Assembly: GCA_024644125.1 (NCBI GenBank)
Contig: JAHELQ010000268.1
Coordinates: 1-7,234 of the forward strand
From: Candidatus Aminicenantota bacterium
Lineage (GTDB): Bacteria > Acidobacteriota > Aminicenantia > UBA2199
Direction of reading: 5' to 3'
Length of the DNA stretch: 7,234 nucleotides
A program made the translations under genes and the position numbers. The stretch's first letter is position 1. Each line of letters starts with the position of its first letter. Shown in pieces: positions 1 through 6,635 of this stretch. The notes beneath the pieces were generated by a model, which was not told the DNA's origin, made no database searches, and saw only the letters and a program-made list of their open reading frames with translations.

Positions 1-2032
1 CCCAATGCTCCAATAACGCGCCGCCCTCGCCGAATACCGGAACGATGTGGACCGCTTCCGTGGCCCAATGTCCGGCCATAAACCGCGCCAGGGCCGGATA
101 GCGGTAAGCCATCTGGATAGGAAAGGCCAGGTAACCGATATATTTAAAAAATCCCAGGAAGACCGCGATGTTGTAATCTTTGAAATTCCGTTCGCGAATC
201 ACCAGGTAAAGGACATAAATACCTCTTACCAACGAACCTGGCGATATAGGCGTAATCTGGAACAACATCAGAATCGCCGTCACCGCTACAGTGGCTTCGG
301 CGGCGCTCAATTCCGGATGCATCGTCACATAAATCCAACTGACAATGATGGAGACGATCTGAGTAATGGGCAATGTCAACACATGAACCGCCAGACTCTT
401 GAGGTATTTTTGGATGAAAGGCTCGTTGATTTGATTTTCGATAACCCCGGCGTCCTCCGGGCTCAAGATGTGCTTCTGCTGGCCTTCCCTGATCATATCC
501 CGCAACCATTGCTCTCTGAAGGGTGCGCTGAAATAGAGTTTGACCGGCCTGACTACCAAAAAATGGAGTTTGGCCCGGGCAAACGCTCCGTCCGTCAAGA
601 ATTTATGGAGACCCACGGGTAGAATTGAGAGTATCTGATGACCCAGGAAACGCGGAAATGAAGCGGACAAGTCGGCGGCTTTCTCTTCGTTCACCCGCCC
701 TTTACGGTGCCAGGAAATGATCTTTTCCGCCATTTTCCCTCTGAACGAACGCGATAGATACGCAGTGCTCGTCAGCATATTCCCATAATGTTTGCGCCAT
801 CCCGAGTGTCCGGATATTTTTAGCAAAAATTTCCCCAACAAAGGGATGATAGCAATGAAGGACATGATGATGGTAAGGATATTGCTTTTGGAGTAGAGCT
901 CGAAGCCCTTGTCGTCGATAAGATTGCGCACTCTCCAGCCGGCGCGGGTACTTCTCGGCATTGTGGACCACAAACGGCGGCTGTAGAAGAACCGGAACAG
1001 GTTATGGGTGATGTCTGGGATCGAATTCCTGTAGATTCGTTCACTCTCTTCAAGCTCTTCCATCATCCCCTCCATCCCGATGAAGGTATCGGGTTGGGAA
1101 TCGATGAATGCCTGCAATTTCTTTAGATCTCCCCGGTCGAACTGTACCAGGCTGCCGCGCATCAAACCCTTCAAAATAAGAATGACATCGCCGGGGCTCA
1201 TGGGTAGAAGTGGTAGTAGCGCCAGTCCCGCCCTAAAATCGACGGCGGTGAGACCGGATGTAGGATTGCCCTCCGAGTCGTTTCGCTTGAGACAATTGGG
1301 TTGACTCTTGGCTGTAGACCATTCGTACTGGCGGGCGAATTCCGGGGCGCCCATTTCATGGAGCAATACGACGAAATCCTTCATGAATGTCCGCTTGGCA
1401 CGGTATTCGGGAGAACCGACTTTCGATTCGTCCACTGATTTTTTTCTCAAATGCCGTTTTAAAAAGTCCAGGTGGTCATCCACCTCCAACCGCCATGTCC
1501 TGCCGTCCACCCAATCGCTCAATTCCCCGCAACTGCCGAGATTGGCATCCACCAGGGTGGCGTGGATGTTGTTGACCGCTTTGTCGTCATTGAACCGGGC
1601 CTGCGCTCCGCGGCGGATGAATTTTTGCCAGAGGGCGCCGGCGCGGGCTGCCACCGGATTTACTTGCGGTTGAAACGCCCCTTGAAACCCGATCCAATAA
1701 AGAATGTTCCGGAACATCCGGGAAAAACCCGAAGGCGGTATCAGAATCTTCAGAGCGTATGCCTTGTTCTTTTGAAGGCCTTCTAGATTACCGTCTTCGG
1801 AAGCGATGTCGAGAATTACGACTCTGTATACCTGGCCGGCGAATCCGCCGCCCACGAACCGTTCCACCTTGAGGCGGAGAGTGGCCTCTCGTTTCGTTTC
1901 GATGCCGGTTGCAAGGTATTTCAGTTCCGTTCCCGGATCATAATGTGCCACCCGCATGGGGCGGTGAAGCCGTTGCTTTTCGAATCGGTTTCTCAATTTG
2001 TTGCAAGTTTCCACAGAATAGTCTACAGCCAT
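1..2032 (-). CDS. Kinase-like protein fused to a multi-pass membrane region (partial, 3' end off the left edge)
   Basis: I translated this minus-strand frame by hand. It is open for 677 codons from ATG at 2032 and has no stop before the left edge. An in-frame TGA lies just upstream, and a GGGGA ribosome site sits 7 bases before the ATG, so the start is well supported. The N-terminal half looks like a protein-kinase fold. It has a glycine-rich loop (G61, G62, G63, G66, V68), a YALKI segment with K95 as the candidate ATP lysine, a hinge-like stretch ending DWVDGR (about 172-178), a QPNCLKR loop with N246, and VDFRAG with D265 as the candidate metal-binding Asp. The order resembles UbiB/ABC1-type kinases, but no Asp stands five residues before N246. 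The C-terminal half has likely membrane helices at about 385-404, 548-571, 580-596, 600-613 and 622-638. The substrate is unknown. The gene is divergent from the S9 peptidase gene. I am confident it is a gene, fairly confident of the kinase-like fold, and not confident of activity. Confidence 0.85.
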   Translation of the reverse strand, partial: MAVDYSVETCNKLRNRFEKQRLHRPMRVAHYDPGTELKYLATGIETKREATLRLKVERFVGGGFAGQVYRVVILDIASEDGNLEGLQKNKAYALKILIPPSGFSRMFRNILYWIGFQGAFQPQVNPVAARAGALWQKFIRRGAQARFNDDKAVNNIHATLVDANLGSCGELSDWVDGRTWRLEVDDHLDFLKRHLRKKSVDESKVGSPEYRAKRTFMKDFVVLLHEMGAPEFARQYEWSTAKSQPNCLKRNDSEGNPTSGLTAVDFRAGLALLPLLPMSPGDVILILKGLMRGSLVQFDRGDLKKLQAFIDSQPDTFIGMEGMMEELEESERIYRNSIPDITHNLFRFFYSRRLWSTMPRSTRAGWRVRNLIDDKGFELYSKSNILTIIMSFIAIIPLLGKFLLKISGHSGWRKHYGNMLTSTAYLSRSFRGKMAEKIISWHRKGRVNEEKAADLSASFPRFLGHQILSILPVGLHKFLTDGAFARAKLHFLVVRPVKLYFSAPFREQWLRDMIREGQQKHILSPEDAGVIENQINEPFIQKYLKSLAVHVLTLPITQIVSIIVSWIYVTMHPELSAAEATVAVTAILMLFQITPISPGSLVRGIYVLYLVIRERNFKDYNIAVFLGFFKYIGYLAFPIQMAYRYPALARFMAGHWATEAVHIVPVFGEGGALLEHW

Positions 2033-2039
2033 ATCGTTA

Positions 2040-2044
2040 TCCCC
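2040..2044 (-). promoter_or_regulatory. Ribosome binding site of the kinase-like gene
   Basis: GGGGA on the minus strand lies 7 bases before ATG 2032. It is a moderate match to the anti-Shine-Dalgarno sequence. With the in-frame stop just upstream, it fixes the start. Confidence 0.55.
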
Positions 2045-2058
2045 GGTTTGAATTTTTC

Positions 2059-2082
2059 ATGACGACATTTCTTGAATGTCAT
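2059..2082. repeat. Inverted repeat, possible operator or leader hairpin
   Basis: GACATT (2064-2069) and AATGTC (2075-2080) form a perfect 6-bp inverted repeat with a 5-base spacer. ATGAC (2059-2063) and GTCAT (2078-2082) extend the symmetry if three bases are bulged out. A third copy of GACATT lies at 2085-2090. The repeat covers the predicted transcription start and early leader of the minus-strand gene, a place where a repressor or an RNA hairpin could act. No known regulator is recognised. Confidence 0.4.
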
Positions 2083-2087
2083 CGGAC

Positions 2088-2116
2088 ATTGTACAGGAAA
2101 ACATTATCCTTTGCAA
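2088..2116 (-). promoter_or_regulatory. Sigma70-like promoter of the kinase-like gene
   Basis: On the minus strand, TTGCAA (2111-2116) is separated by exactly 17 bases from TACAAT (2088-2093). The -10 matches the consensus at five of six positions and the -35 at four of six. Transcription would start near 2081, giving a leader of about 50 bases that contains the inverted repeat at 2059-2082. This is a prediction from spacing and consensus only. Confidence 0.5.
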
Positions 2117-2143
2117 GAGTATAACCTCCAGCCGGGAAATCCG

Positions 2144-2149
2144 TATAAT
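2144..2149 (+). promoter_or_regulatory. Putative -10 box for the S9 peptidase gene
   Basis: A perfect TATAAT lies 39 bases before ATG 2189 and predicts a start near 2156 with a leader of about 33 bases. No good -35 is seen 16 to 18 bases upstream, so this promoter may need an activator or be weak. It also argues against a translation start at 2072, which would lie upstream of the transcript. Confidence 0.4.
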
Positions 2150-2176
2150 ACAAGTGTTAAAAAAACTGGGAATACC

Positions 2177-2182
2177 GGAGGG
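2177..2182 (+). promoter_or_regulatory. Ribosome binding site deciding the S9 peptidase start
   Basis: GGAGGG lies 6 bases before ATG 2189, a strong site at ideal spacing. The longer in-frame start at 2072 has no such site. Choosing 2189 also places a signal peptide exactly at the N-terminus. Confidence 0.8.
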
Positions 2183-2188
2183 AACTTC

Positions 2189-4420
2189 ATGAAATATAAG
2201 ATCACCTGGAATGCCGCAGCAATAATTCTCTGCATGTTGGTAGCGTCGCCTCTGATGCCGGAAACCGGCGCCAGGAAGCCCATGACCGTCGATTGGATCT
2301 ACGGGGCCGATGGACTCGAAGCGGTCGGTTATCCCCGGATTCAATGGTTGGAGGACAACACCATCATGATTTACGATTCCACTCTGCCTGCCAAAGATCG
2401 TATTCTTCAATCAATGGATCCCAAAACCTTGAAACGTAAACCTCTTTGTCACATGCGACGAGCCCTGGAAAGCCTGCGTAACCTCATCGGGGAGAAAGAC
2501 TGCCCTGAAGAGTTGCCTCCTCCGTTGACAGTCCATAGCTCCGGGCGTTATGCCCTTTATTCACTGCAAAATGACATCCTGATATTGGATTTGTGTCATA
2601 GCTCGTTTCTCAGGGCGACAAAAACGGAGCAACCTGAGGATGGGATGGAGTTTTCGCCTGATGGAAAAAAACTGGCGTATGTACGCAACCATGATCTTTT
2701 TGTGTACGATATAGAATACAATAAAGAGGTCCGCCTCACGAAAGATGGTTCCGATACACTGCTGAATGGTGAATTGTCATATCTTTACGAAGAGGATGTG
2801 TTTTACCGGAAGGCGGGGATTTGGTGGTCCCCCGATTCCCGGTCGATCGCATTTCTGCAAACCGATCTATCTCCGGTAAAAAAATTGTATTACGTGGATT
2901 TTAGACCGTATTTTCCAAATATTATCCAGCAACATTATCCCGTGGTTGGTGGGGCTCTGGAAACAGCTCGATTGGGAGTCGTTCCCGTCATGGGCGGACC
3001 GGTTGCCTGGGTAGATTTAGAAATGGAACGGGATTCGTTTGCCTACTATGCTCATCTGGACTGGCTCCCTGACAGCCAAAGTCTCGCTGTTCAAACCCTG
3101 AACCGGCCGCAGGACGAGTTGAAGCTCTATTTTGTTTCTCCAAAAACCGGTGGGAAAGAGTTGATTCTGAAAGAATCCGACGAGGCCTGGGTCAATATAC
3201 TGGACGATATTTATTTTTTGAACAATCAGGAGAACTTCATCTGGGGATCGGAGCGGACCGGTTACAAACATCTTTATTTGTATAAAAACGATGGAACGCT
3301 GCTCAATGCAATCACTTCCGGAGATTGGGCGGTTCGCGGCCCCACGCAATTCGCCTTCTGGGCGGGAAAATCTGTAGTGCACATCGACGAGACTAAAAAA
3401 ACCCTTTACTACACGGGACTCGAAAAGTCGTCATTGGAACGGCATTTGTACAGTATTGGACTGAATGGGAAAGGGAAGCGCAGGATTACCGGGAAGGACG
3501 GCTTTCATTCAGTCTTCTTCAGCCCCGATGGACAGTACTATATCGATTTTTTCTCCACCATTTCAAAGATGCCGGAGTTATCCCTGCACCGGAAAGACGG
3601 CAAACGTTTGGCGACTATTCATACTATCGGGACGGGCCTCGAAGATATGTTCGATATCCAGTACCCGACTCAGTTCTATATTCCAGCCGCCGATGGATTC
3701 CAATTGCCGGCCCAACTCTGGAAGCCTCGCTCGTTCGATCCCCAAAAGAAATATCCGGTGGTCATCTATCAGTATGGAGGCCCGCAGGCTCCGGTGGTGT
3801 TGAATCGCTGGAACCAATACACTTTCTACAATCAGGTATTGCTTCAAGAGGATTATCTCGTCTTTACCGTCGATATCCGCAGCTCCACCGCCATCAGCCA
3901 GGATCTTGCCGAGACTGTGCTTCATAAGATGCACACCGGCGACGAACTGCGGGATTTATTGGCAGGCGTTCGCTGGCTAAAGTCTCAACCCTTTGTGGAT
4001 CCCGATAGGGTCGGTATCTGGGGATGGAGTTACGGTGGCGCGTTTACATTATTGGCCATGACCCATTCGCAAGAATTCAAGGCAGGAATCGCTGTTGCGG
4101 CTCTAACCGATCTTCGCTTCCATTCACCCAAATGGTCCGAATTTGCTATGAAATCACCCGATGCGTTCCCCGAAGCTTACGAGAACGCCTCGCTTGTGAC
4201 GCATGCGAAAGATCTGCATGGGCGGTTGTTGCTGGTGCATGGCTCTTATGATTTTAATGTCCGGCCACAGAATGCCTGGGCGTTTTCAGACGCGTTGATC
4301 CAGGCGGGGAAACCCTTCGATATGATGATCTACCCGATGAGGAGTCATGGAATCAGTGATGCTCCGGCACGGATTCATCTCTTCAAAAAAATGGTCGAAT
4401 TCTGGAAACTTAACTTGTAA
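2189..4420 (+). CDS. Exported S9B (dipeptidyl peptidase IV type) serine peptidase
   Basis: This 743-residue protein belongs to the prolyl oligopeptidase clan, subfamily S9B, whose members remove dipeptides from the N-terminus of peptides. Residues 1 to about 28 form a signal peptide (lysines, then a hydrophobic run 9-20), so it acts outside the cytoplasm. Residues of about 60-460 look like the beta-propeller domain, with blade-like SPD motifs (F155 onward, W212-W213 onward). They include YEEDVF with E201 and E202, the pair that binds the free N-terminus in DPP IV. The hydrolase domain (about 490-743) has Y529 in the oxyanion position (QYGGP), nucleophile S614 in GWSYGG, D688 in HGSYDFNVR and H720 in SHGI. 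Length is typical. Two oddities are DIRSST (562-567) where relatives usually have DxRGSG, and H645 and W649 where human DPP IV has pocket Tyr662 and Tyr666. Preference for proline is therefore uncertain. It is a single gene, divergent from the kinase-like gene. Confidence 0.93.
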   Translation: MKYKITWNAAAIILCMLVASPLMPETGARKPMTVDWIYGADGLEAVGYPRIQWLEDNTIMIYDSTLPAKDRILQSMDPKTLKRKPLCHMRRALESLRNLIGEKDCPEELPPPLTVHSSGRYALYSLQNDILILDLCHSSFLRATKTEQPEDGMEFSPDGKKLAYVRNHDLFVYDIEYNKEVRLTKDGSDTLLNGELSYLYEEDVFYRKAGIWWSPDSRSIAFLQTDLSPVKKLYYVDFRPYFPNIIQQHYPVVGGALETARLGVVPVMGGPVAWVDLEMERDSFAYYAHLDWLPDSQSLAVQTLNRPQDELKLYFVSPKTGGKELILKESDEAWVNILDDIYFLNNQENFIWGSERTGYKHLYLYKNDGTLLNAITSGDWAVRGPTQFAFWAGKSVVHIDETKKTLYYTGLEKSSLERHLYSIGLNGKGKRRITGKDGFHSVFFSPDGQYYIDFFSTISKMPELSLHRKDGKRLATIHTIGTGLEDMFDIQYPTQFYIPAADGFQLPAQLWKPRSFDPQKKYPVVIYQYGGPQAPVVLNRWNQYTFYNQVLLQEDYLVFTVDIRSSTAISQDLAETVLHKMHTGDELRDLLAGVRWLKSQPFVDPDRVGIWGWSYGGAFTLLAMTHSQEFKAGIAVAALTDLRFHSPKWSEFAMKSPDAFPEAYENASLVTHAKDLHGRLLLVHGSYDFNVRPQNAWAFSDALIQAGKPFDMMIYPMRSHGISDAPARIHLFKKMVEFWKLNL

Positions 4421-4444
4421 ATGGGTATCCCTGATAGATAAATA

Positions 4445-4477
4445 GGGGGCCATCCTAAGTGGTGGGCCCTTTTTTTT
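4445..4477 (+). terminator. Rho-independent terminator of the S9 peptidase gene
   Basis: GGGCC (4447-4451) pairs with GGCCC (4465-4469), with a few more inner pairs across a bulge, and is followed directly by eight T (4470-4477). It lies 26 bases after the peptidase stop. It overlaps the last codons of the convergent antiporter gene, whose Lys-Lys-Lys-Gly-Pro-Thr-Thr end is encoded by the same bases read on the other strand. Confidence 0.8.
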
Positions 4478-5696
4478 GCTTCAAGCGGTATAAAAAAATA
4501 CGCAGCGAACTGAGGATGATGGTAGCGGTTATGACAAAATAGACTGTATCCACAATCAATTGGTCTGTCACCACTTTTTTTTCCATGGCGATGAGCAAGA
4601 TCGCAACCGGGGCGATTCCCCGGGGAAACAGAATGGATAACAAGCCCCGGTCGGTCCTGTTGAAACCACGCGCCACCAGAGGGGTCAGGTTACGGGCAGC
4701 CATCAAGGCAACGGCGATAAACCCTCCTATCCCAATGACATTCACGTTGCGCACATTGAGAAGCATGCCGATATACACGAAAAAAAAGGTTTTTAAGAAA
4801 AAAGATATCTCACTGTAAAAATCCATCTCTTTCCGCGAAATAACCCGTTCGTTTTGCCCGTTCGATGTTTGATTCGAGGGGCCGCTCTTGCCCATGAGGA
4901 TCCTGCGGCCGATAAAAATCAACGTTTTGGAGTTGGTGAGACATATCCCGAAGAACATAGCGGCTATGGCTCCGTTTCCCCCGAGGAATTCCGTGATGAA
5001 ATACAGAATGATCAAGTAGGCGATAGTCAGGAGATAGTTTCTATCTTTGTCGATGAACCTACCGTTGTATTCCAGGAATATCCACATCGATCCGGCGAAT
5101 ATACCAATGATTCCCGCCACCGCGAAGAGGGAGGCGATTTGCGAAAGTACGCTTTTGATATCGATGACATGCAGTATTTGAATCTGAATCATCGTCAATG
5201 CCAGAACAATGGCCAGAACGTCTGTGAGCGCCGACTCCAACGTCGCGATGGAATAGAGTTTTTTATCCACATCCAATTGTTTGAGCACAGGAATGATGAA
5301 TGCCGATGTGATACCGCCAAGGGCGAATCCCAACATCATAGCCGTCGGAATATCGCGTACGAGATAATAAAAGACGCTCGCCACCAGGATGGATGAGATG
5401 AAAAAATTGAACATACCGATTGAAATCCCCGACCCGATACCCGACGCGAATGACTTGAGGTCGATGGACAATGCTCCTTCAAACATAAGAAACAATAACG
5501 TGAATGTCGTGAACACCGGAGCCAGGCGGCTTAATGAGATTGGGTCGATTAAATTCGCGACATTGGGTCCAATGATAAAACCCAATATAATCAAGAACAG
5601 GATGTCCGGAACCTGGAATTTCCGGAAAATCCACTCGGCCACATAACCGAACACGACGATCAGAGATATCAACAATAATATGGAATTAATGGACAT
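4455..5696 (-). CDS. Cation/proton antiporter (Na+/H+ exchanger family, PF00999 type)
   Basis: This is a 413-residue inner-membrane protein with about a dozen hydrophobic segments and short loops, as in CPA-type transporters that swap Na+ or K+ for protons. Recognisable features in order are FEGALSIDL (72-80, compare FEGGL in NhaP-type proteins), GGITSA (127-132) near the usual unwound helix, ESALTD (154-159) at the ion-binding helix, GGNGAIAAMFFG (239-250), AARN (333-336) and FPRGIAPVAI (357-366). The ion-site pair is Thr158-Asp159, where relatives have Asn-Asp or Asp-Asp. A charged hydrophilic loop (about 265-292) splits the last helices. There is no cytosolic TrkA-type domain, unlike KefB/KefC. 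It lies 57 bases downstream of the zinc peptidase gene on the same strand, so co-transcription is likely. No Shine-Dalgarno site is seen at ATG 5696. The ion carried cannot be told from sequence. Confidence 0.88.
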   Translation of the reverse strand: MSINSILLLISLIVVFGYVAEWIFRKFQVPDILFLIILGFIIGPNVANLIDPISLSRLAPVFTTFTLLFLMFEGALSIDLKSFASGIGSGISIGMFNFFISSILVASVFYYLVRDIPTAMMLGFALGGITSAFIIPVLKQLDVDKKLYSIATLESALTDVLAIVLALTMIQIQILHVIDIKSVLSQIASLFAVAGIIGIFAGSMWIFLEYNGRFIDKDRNYLLTIAYLIILYFITEFLGGNGAIAAMFFGICLTNSKTLIFIGRRILMGKSGPSNQTSNGQNERVISRKEMDFYSEISFFLKTFFFVYIGMLLNVRNVNVIGIGGFIAVALMAARNLTPLVARGFNRTDRGLLSILFPRGIAPVAILLIAMEKKVVTDQLIVDTVYFVITATIILSSLRIFLYRLKQKKGPTT

Positions 5697-5703
5697 ACTG
5701 CAT

Positions 5704-5730
5704 TGTATAGGATTTCGAAAAAATGTTCAA
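5704..5730 (-). promoter_or_regulatory. Possible internal promoter giving a leaderless antiporter mRNA
   Basis: On the minus strand, TTGAAC (5725-5730) and TATACA (5704-5709) are 15 bases apart, shorter than ideal. The -10 ends 7 bases before ATG 5696, so a transcript would begin at or next to the start codon. This agrees with the lack of a Shine-Dalgarno site there. The evidence is weak because of the short spacer. Confidence 0.3.
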
Positions 5731-5753
5731 GAAAAAATAAACAATGTAATTCG

Positions 5754-6452
5754 TCAGTCGTCGCCGCCTCCCAACAAACCCGACCGGATCAAAAAATACA
5801 ATAGAGTCACGATCGCCGATGCCGCTGCGGCGACATAAGTCATGGCCGCTGCGTTCAATACGGAACCCACTCCTTTCATATCGCCGGAAGAAACGATATT
5901 GTAATCCTGGAGCATTTGTTTCGCGCGGGCCGAAGCGTTGAATTCCACCGGCAATGTGATAAGCTGAAAGACCACAACCGCGCTGAAGAGGATGATTCCG
6001 ATCTTCACCAGGCCCATCATGCTCAGGAAGAAGCCGGCGATGATGATGATCCAGGCGAAGTTAGATCCGATGGAAGCGAGAGGCACCATCATATTCCGCA
6101 ACGCCAGAGGAGAATAGTTGAGTGCATGTTGCACCGCGTGACCGGTCTCGTGGGCCGCGATTCCCACCGCCGCCACCGAGGGACTGTCATATACGTCCGG
6201 CGACAGTTTAACTATCTGTTTGGCGGGATCGTAATGATCCGACAGAAAACCGTCTGCTTTGCGGACCTCCACATGGGACAGGCCGTTCCGCCGCAAGATT
6301 TCCCGCGCCACATCCGCTCCCGTCAGTCCGGAACGGTTTTTTATATTGGAGTACTTCTTGAAAGCGCTCTTGACTCTCAGCGACGCGAATAACGATAAAA
6401 CCAGAACCGGCGCCATCAATATCCAGTAAAGGGGATCGATTCCATAAAACAT
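5754..6452 (-). CDS. yugP: Membrane zinc metallopeptidase, YugP family (PF04298 type)
   Basis: This 232-residue protein is the usual length for the YugP family of membrane-anchored neutral zinc proteases. The HETGH motif at 101-105 gives zinc ligands H101 and H105 and the catalytic E102. LPVEFNASARA (167-177) supplies the probable third ligand E170 and is a family signature. Hydrophobic segments lie at about 7-25, 131-147, 150-168 and 204-222, so the active site sits close to the membrane. The short tail ends in a Gly-Gly-Gly-Asp-Asp stretch. AAGGAGG lies 7 bases before the ATG, which fixes the start. The gene is the first of a two-gene minus-strand unit with the antiporter. The physiological substrate of this family is not established. 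The family call is firm, but the gene symbol is by similarity to the Bacillus name. Confidence 0.93.
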   Translation of the reverse strand: MFYGIDPLYWILMAPVLVLSLFASLRVKSAFKKYSNIKNRSGLTGADVAREILRRNGLSHVEVRKADGFLSDHYDPAKQIVKLSPDVYDSPSVAAVGIAAHETGHAVQHALNYSPLALRNMMVPLASIGSNFAWIIIIAGFFLSMMGLVKIGIILFSAVVVFQLITLPVEFNASARAKQMLQDYNIVSSGDMKGVGSVLNAAAMTYVAAAASAIVTLLYFLIRSGLLGGGDD

Positions 6453-6459
6453 TCTTTTG

Positions 6460-6466
6460 CCTCCTT
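6460..6466 (-). promoter_or_regulatory. Strong ribosome binding site of yugP
   Basis: AAGGAGG on the minus strand lies 7 bases before ATG 6452, a near-perfect Shine-Dalgarno site. Confidence 0.8.
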
Positions 6467-6506
6467 ATCCAACCTCTTCATTCTCACTTTTTTCCAGCAA
6501 TAATAT

Positions 6507-6535
6507 ATTCTAAATCAATTTTTTTATTTTGGCAA
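6507..6535 (-). promoter_or_regulatory. Sigma70-like promoter of the yugP-antiporter unit
   Basis: On the minus strand, TTGCCA (6530-6535) and TAGAAT (6507-6512) are exactly 17 bases apart, and each matches the consensus at five of six positions. The spacer is very A/T rich. The predicted transcription start is near 6500, with a leader of about 48 bases ending in the AAGGAGG site. This is one of the two best promoters in the window. Confidence 0.65.
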
Positions 6536-6583
6536 GATAGCCGGCCTCCAATATGGGAAAGTAGAACAACCGAATGTGTATCT

Positions 6584-6606
6584 GTGAATAATAAGAAAAT
6601 ATTCAC
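6584..6606. repeat. 7-bp inverted repeat abutting the -35 box, likely operator
   Basis: GTGAATA (6584-6590) and TATTCAC (6600-6606) are exact reverse complements separated by 9 A/T-rich bases. The right arm touches TTGACA at 6607. The centre is about 47 bases upstream of the predicted start of the rightward gene, a usual site for a dimeric activator or for a repressor that blocks the -35. It could also influence the leftward promoter, about 50 bases away. No known motif is recognised. Confidence 0.55.
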
Positions 6607-6635
6607 TTGACAATTAAGTATGTATTTGTTACATT
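6607..6635 (+). promoter_or_regulatory. Sigma70-like promoter of the aromatic-rich secreted protein gene
   Basis: A perfect TTGACA (6607-6612) is followed after 17 bases by TACATT (6630-6635), which matches the -10 consensus at four of six positions. The predicted start is near 6642, leaving a leader of about 98 bases before ATG 6740. Confidence 0.6.

Noticed and set aside
47..622. Plus-strand open frame of 191 codons
   Set aside because: It lies opposite the kinase-like gene, which is open for 677 codons. It has no ribosome site and its low-complexity, charged translation looks like no family.
144..1053. Several short minus-strand frames within the left 2 kb, suggesting a broken gene
   Set aside because: They are in other frames. 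Base-by-base translation shows one uninterrupted frame from 2032 to the left edge, so there is no frameshift or pseudogene.
2072..2188. Longer start for the S9 peptidase at 2072
   Set aside because: It has no ribosome site, lies upstream of the predicted -10 box at 2144, and would bury the signal peptide 39 residues inside the protein.
4854..5396. Plus-strand open frame of 180 codons
   Set aside because: It is the shadow of the antiporter gene. The translation is hydrophilic and unlike any family, and no start signal is present.
5916..6392. Plus-strand open frame of 158 codons
   Set aside because: It lies opposite the yugP gene with its intact HETGH motif, and its His/Arg/Asp-rich translation is typical of an antisense frame.
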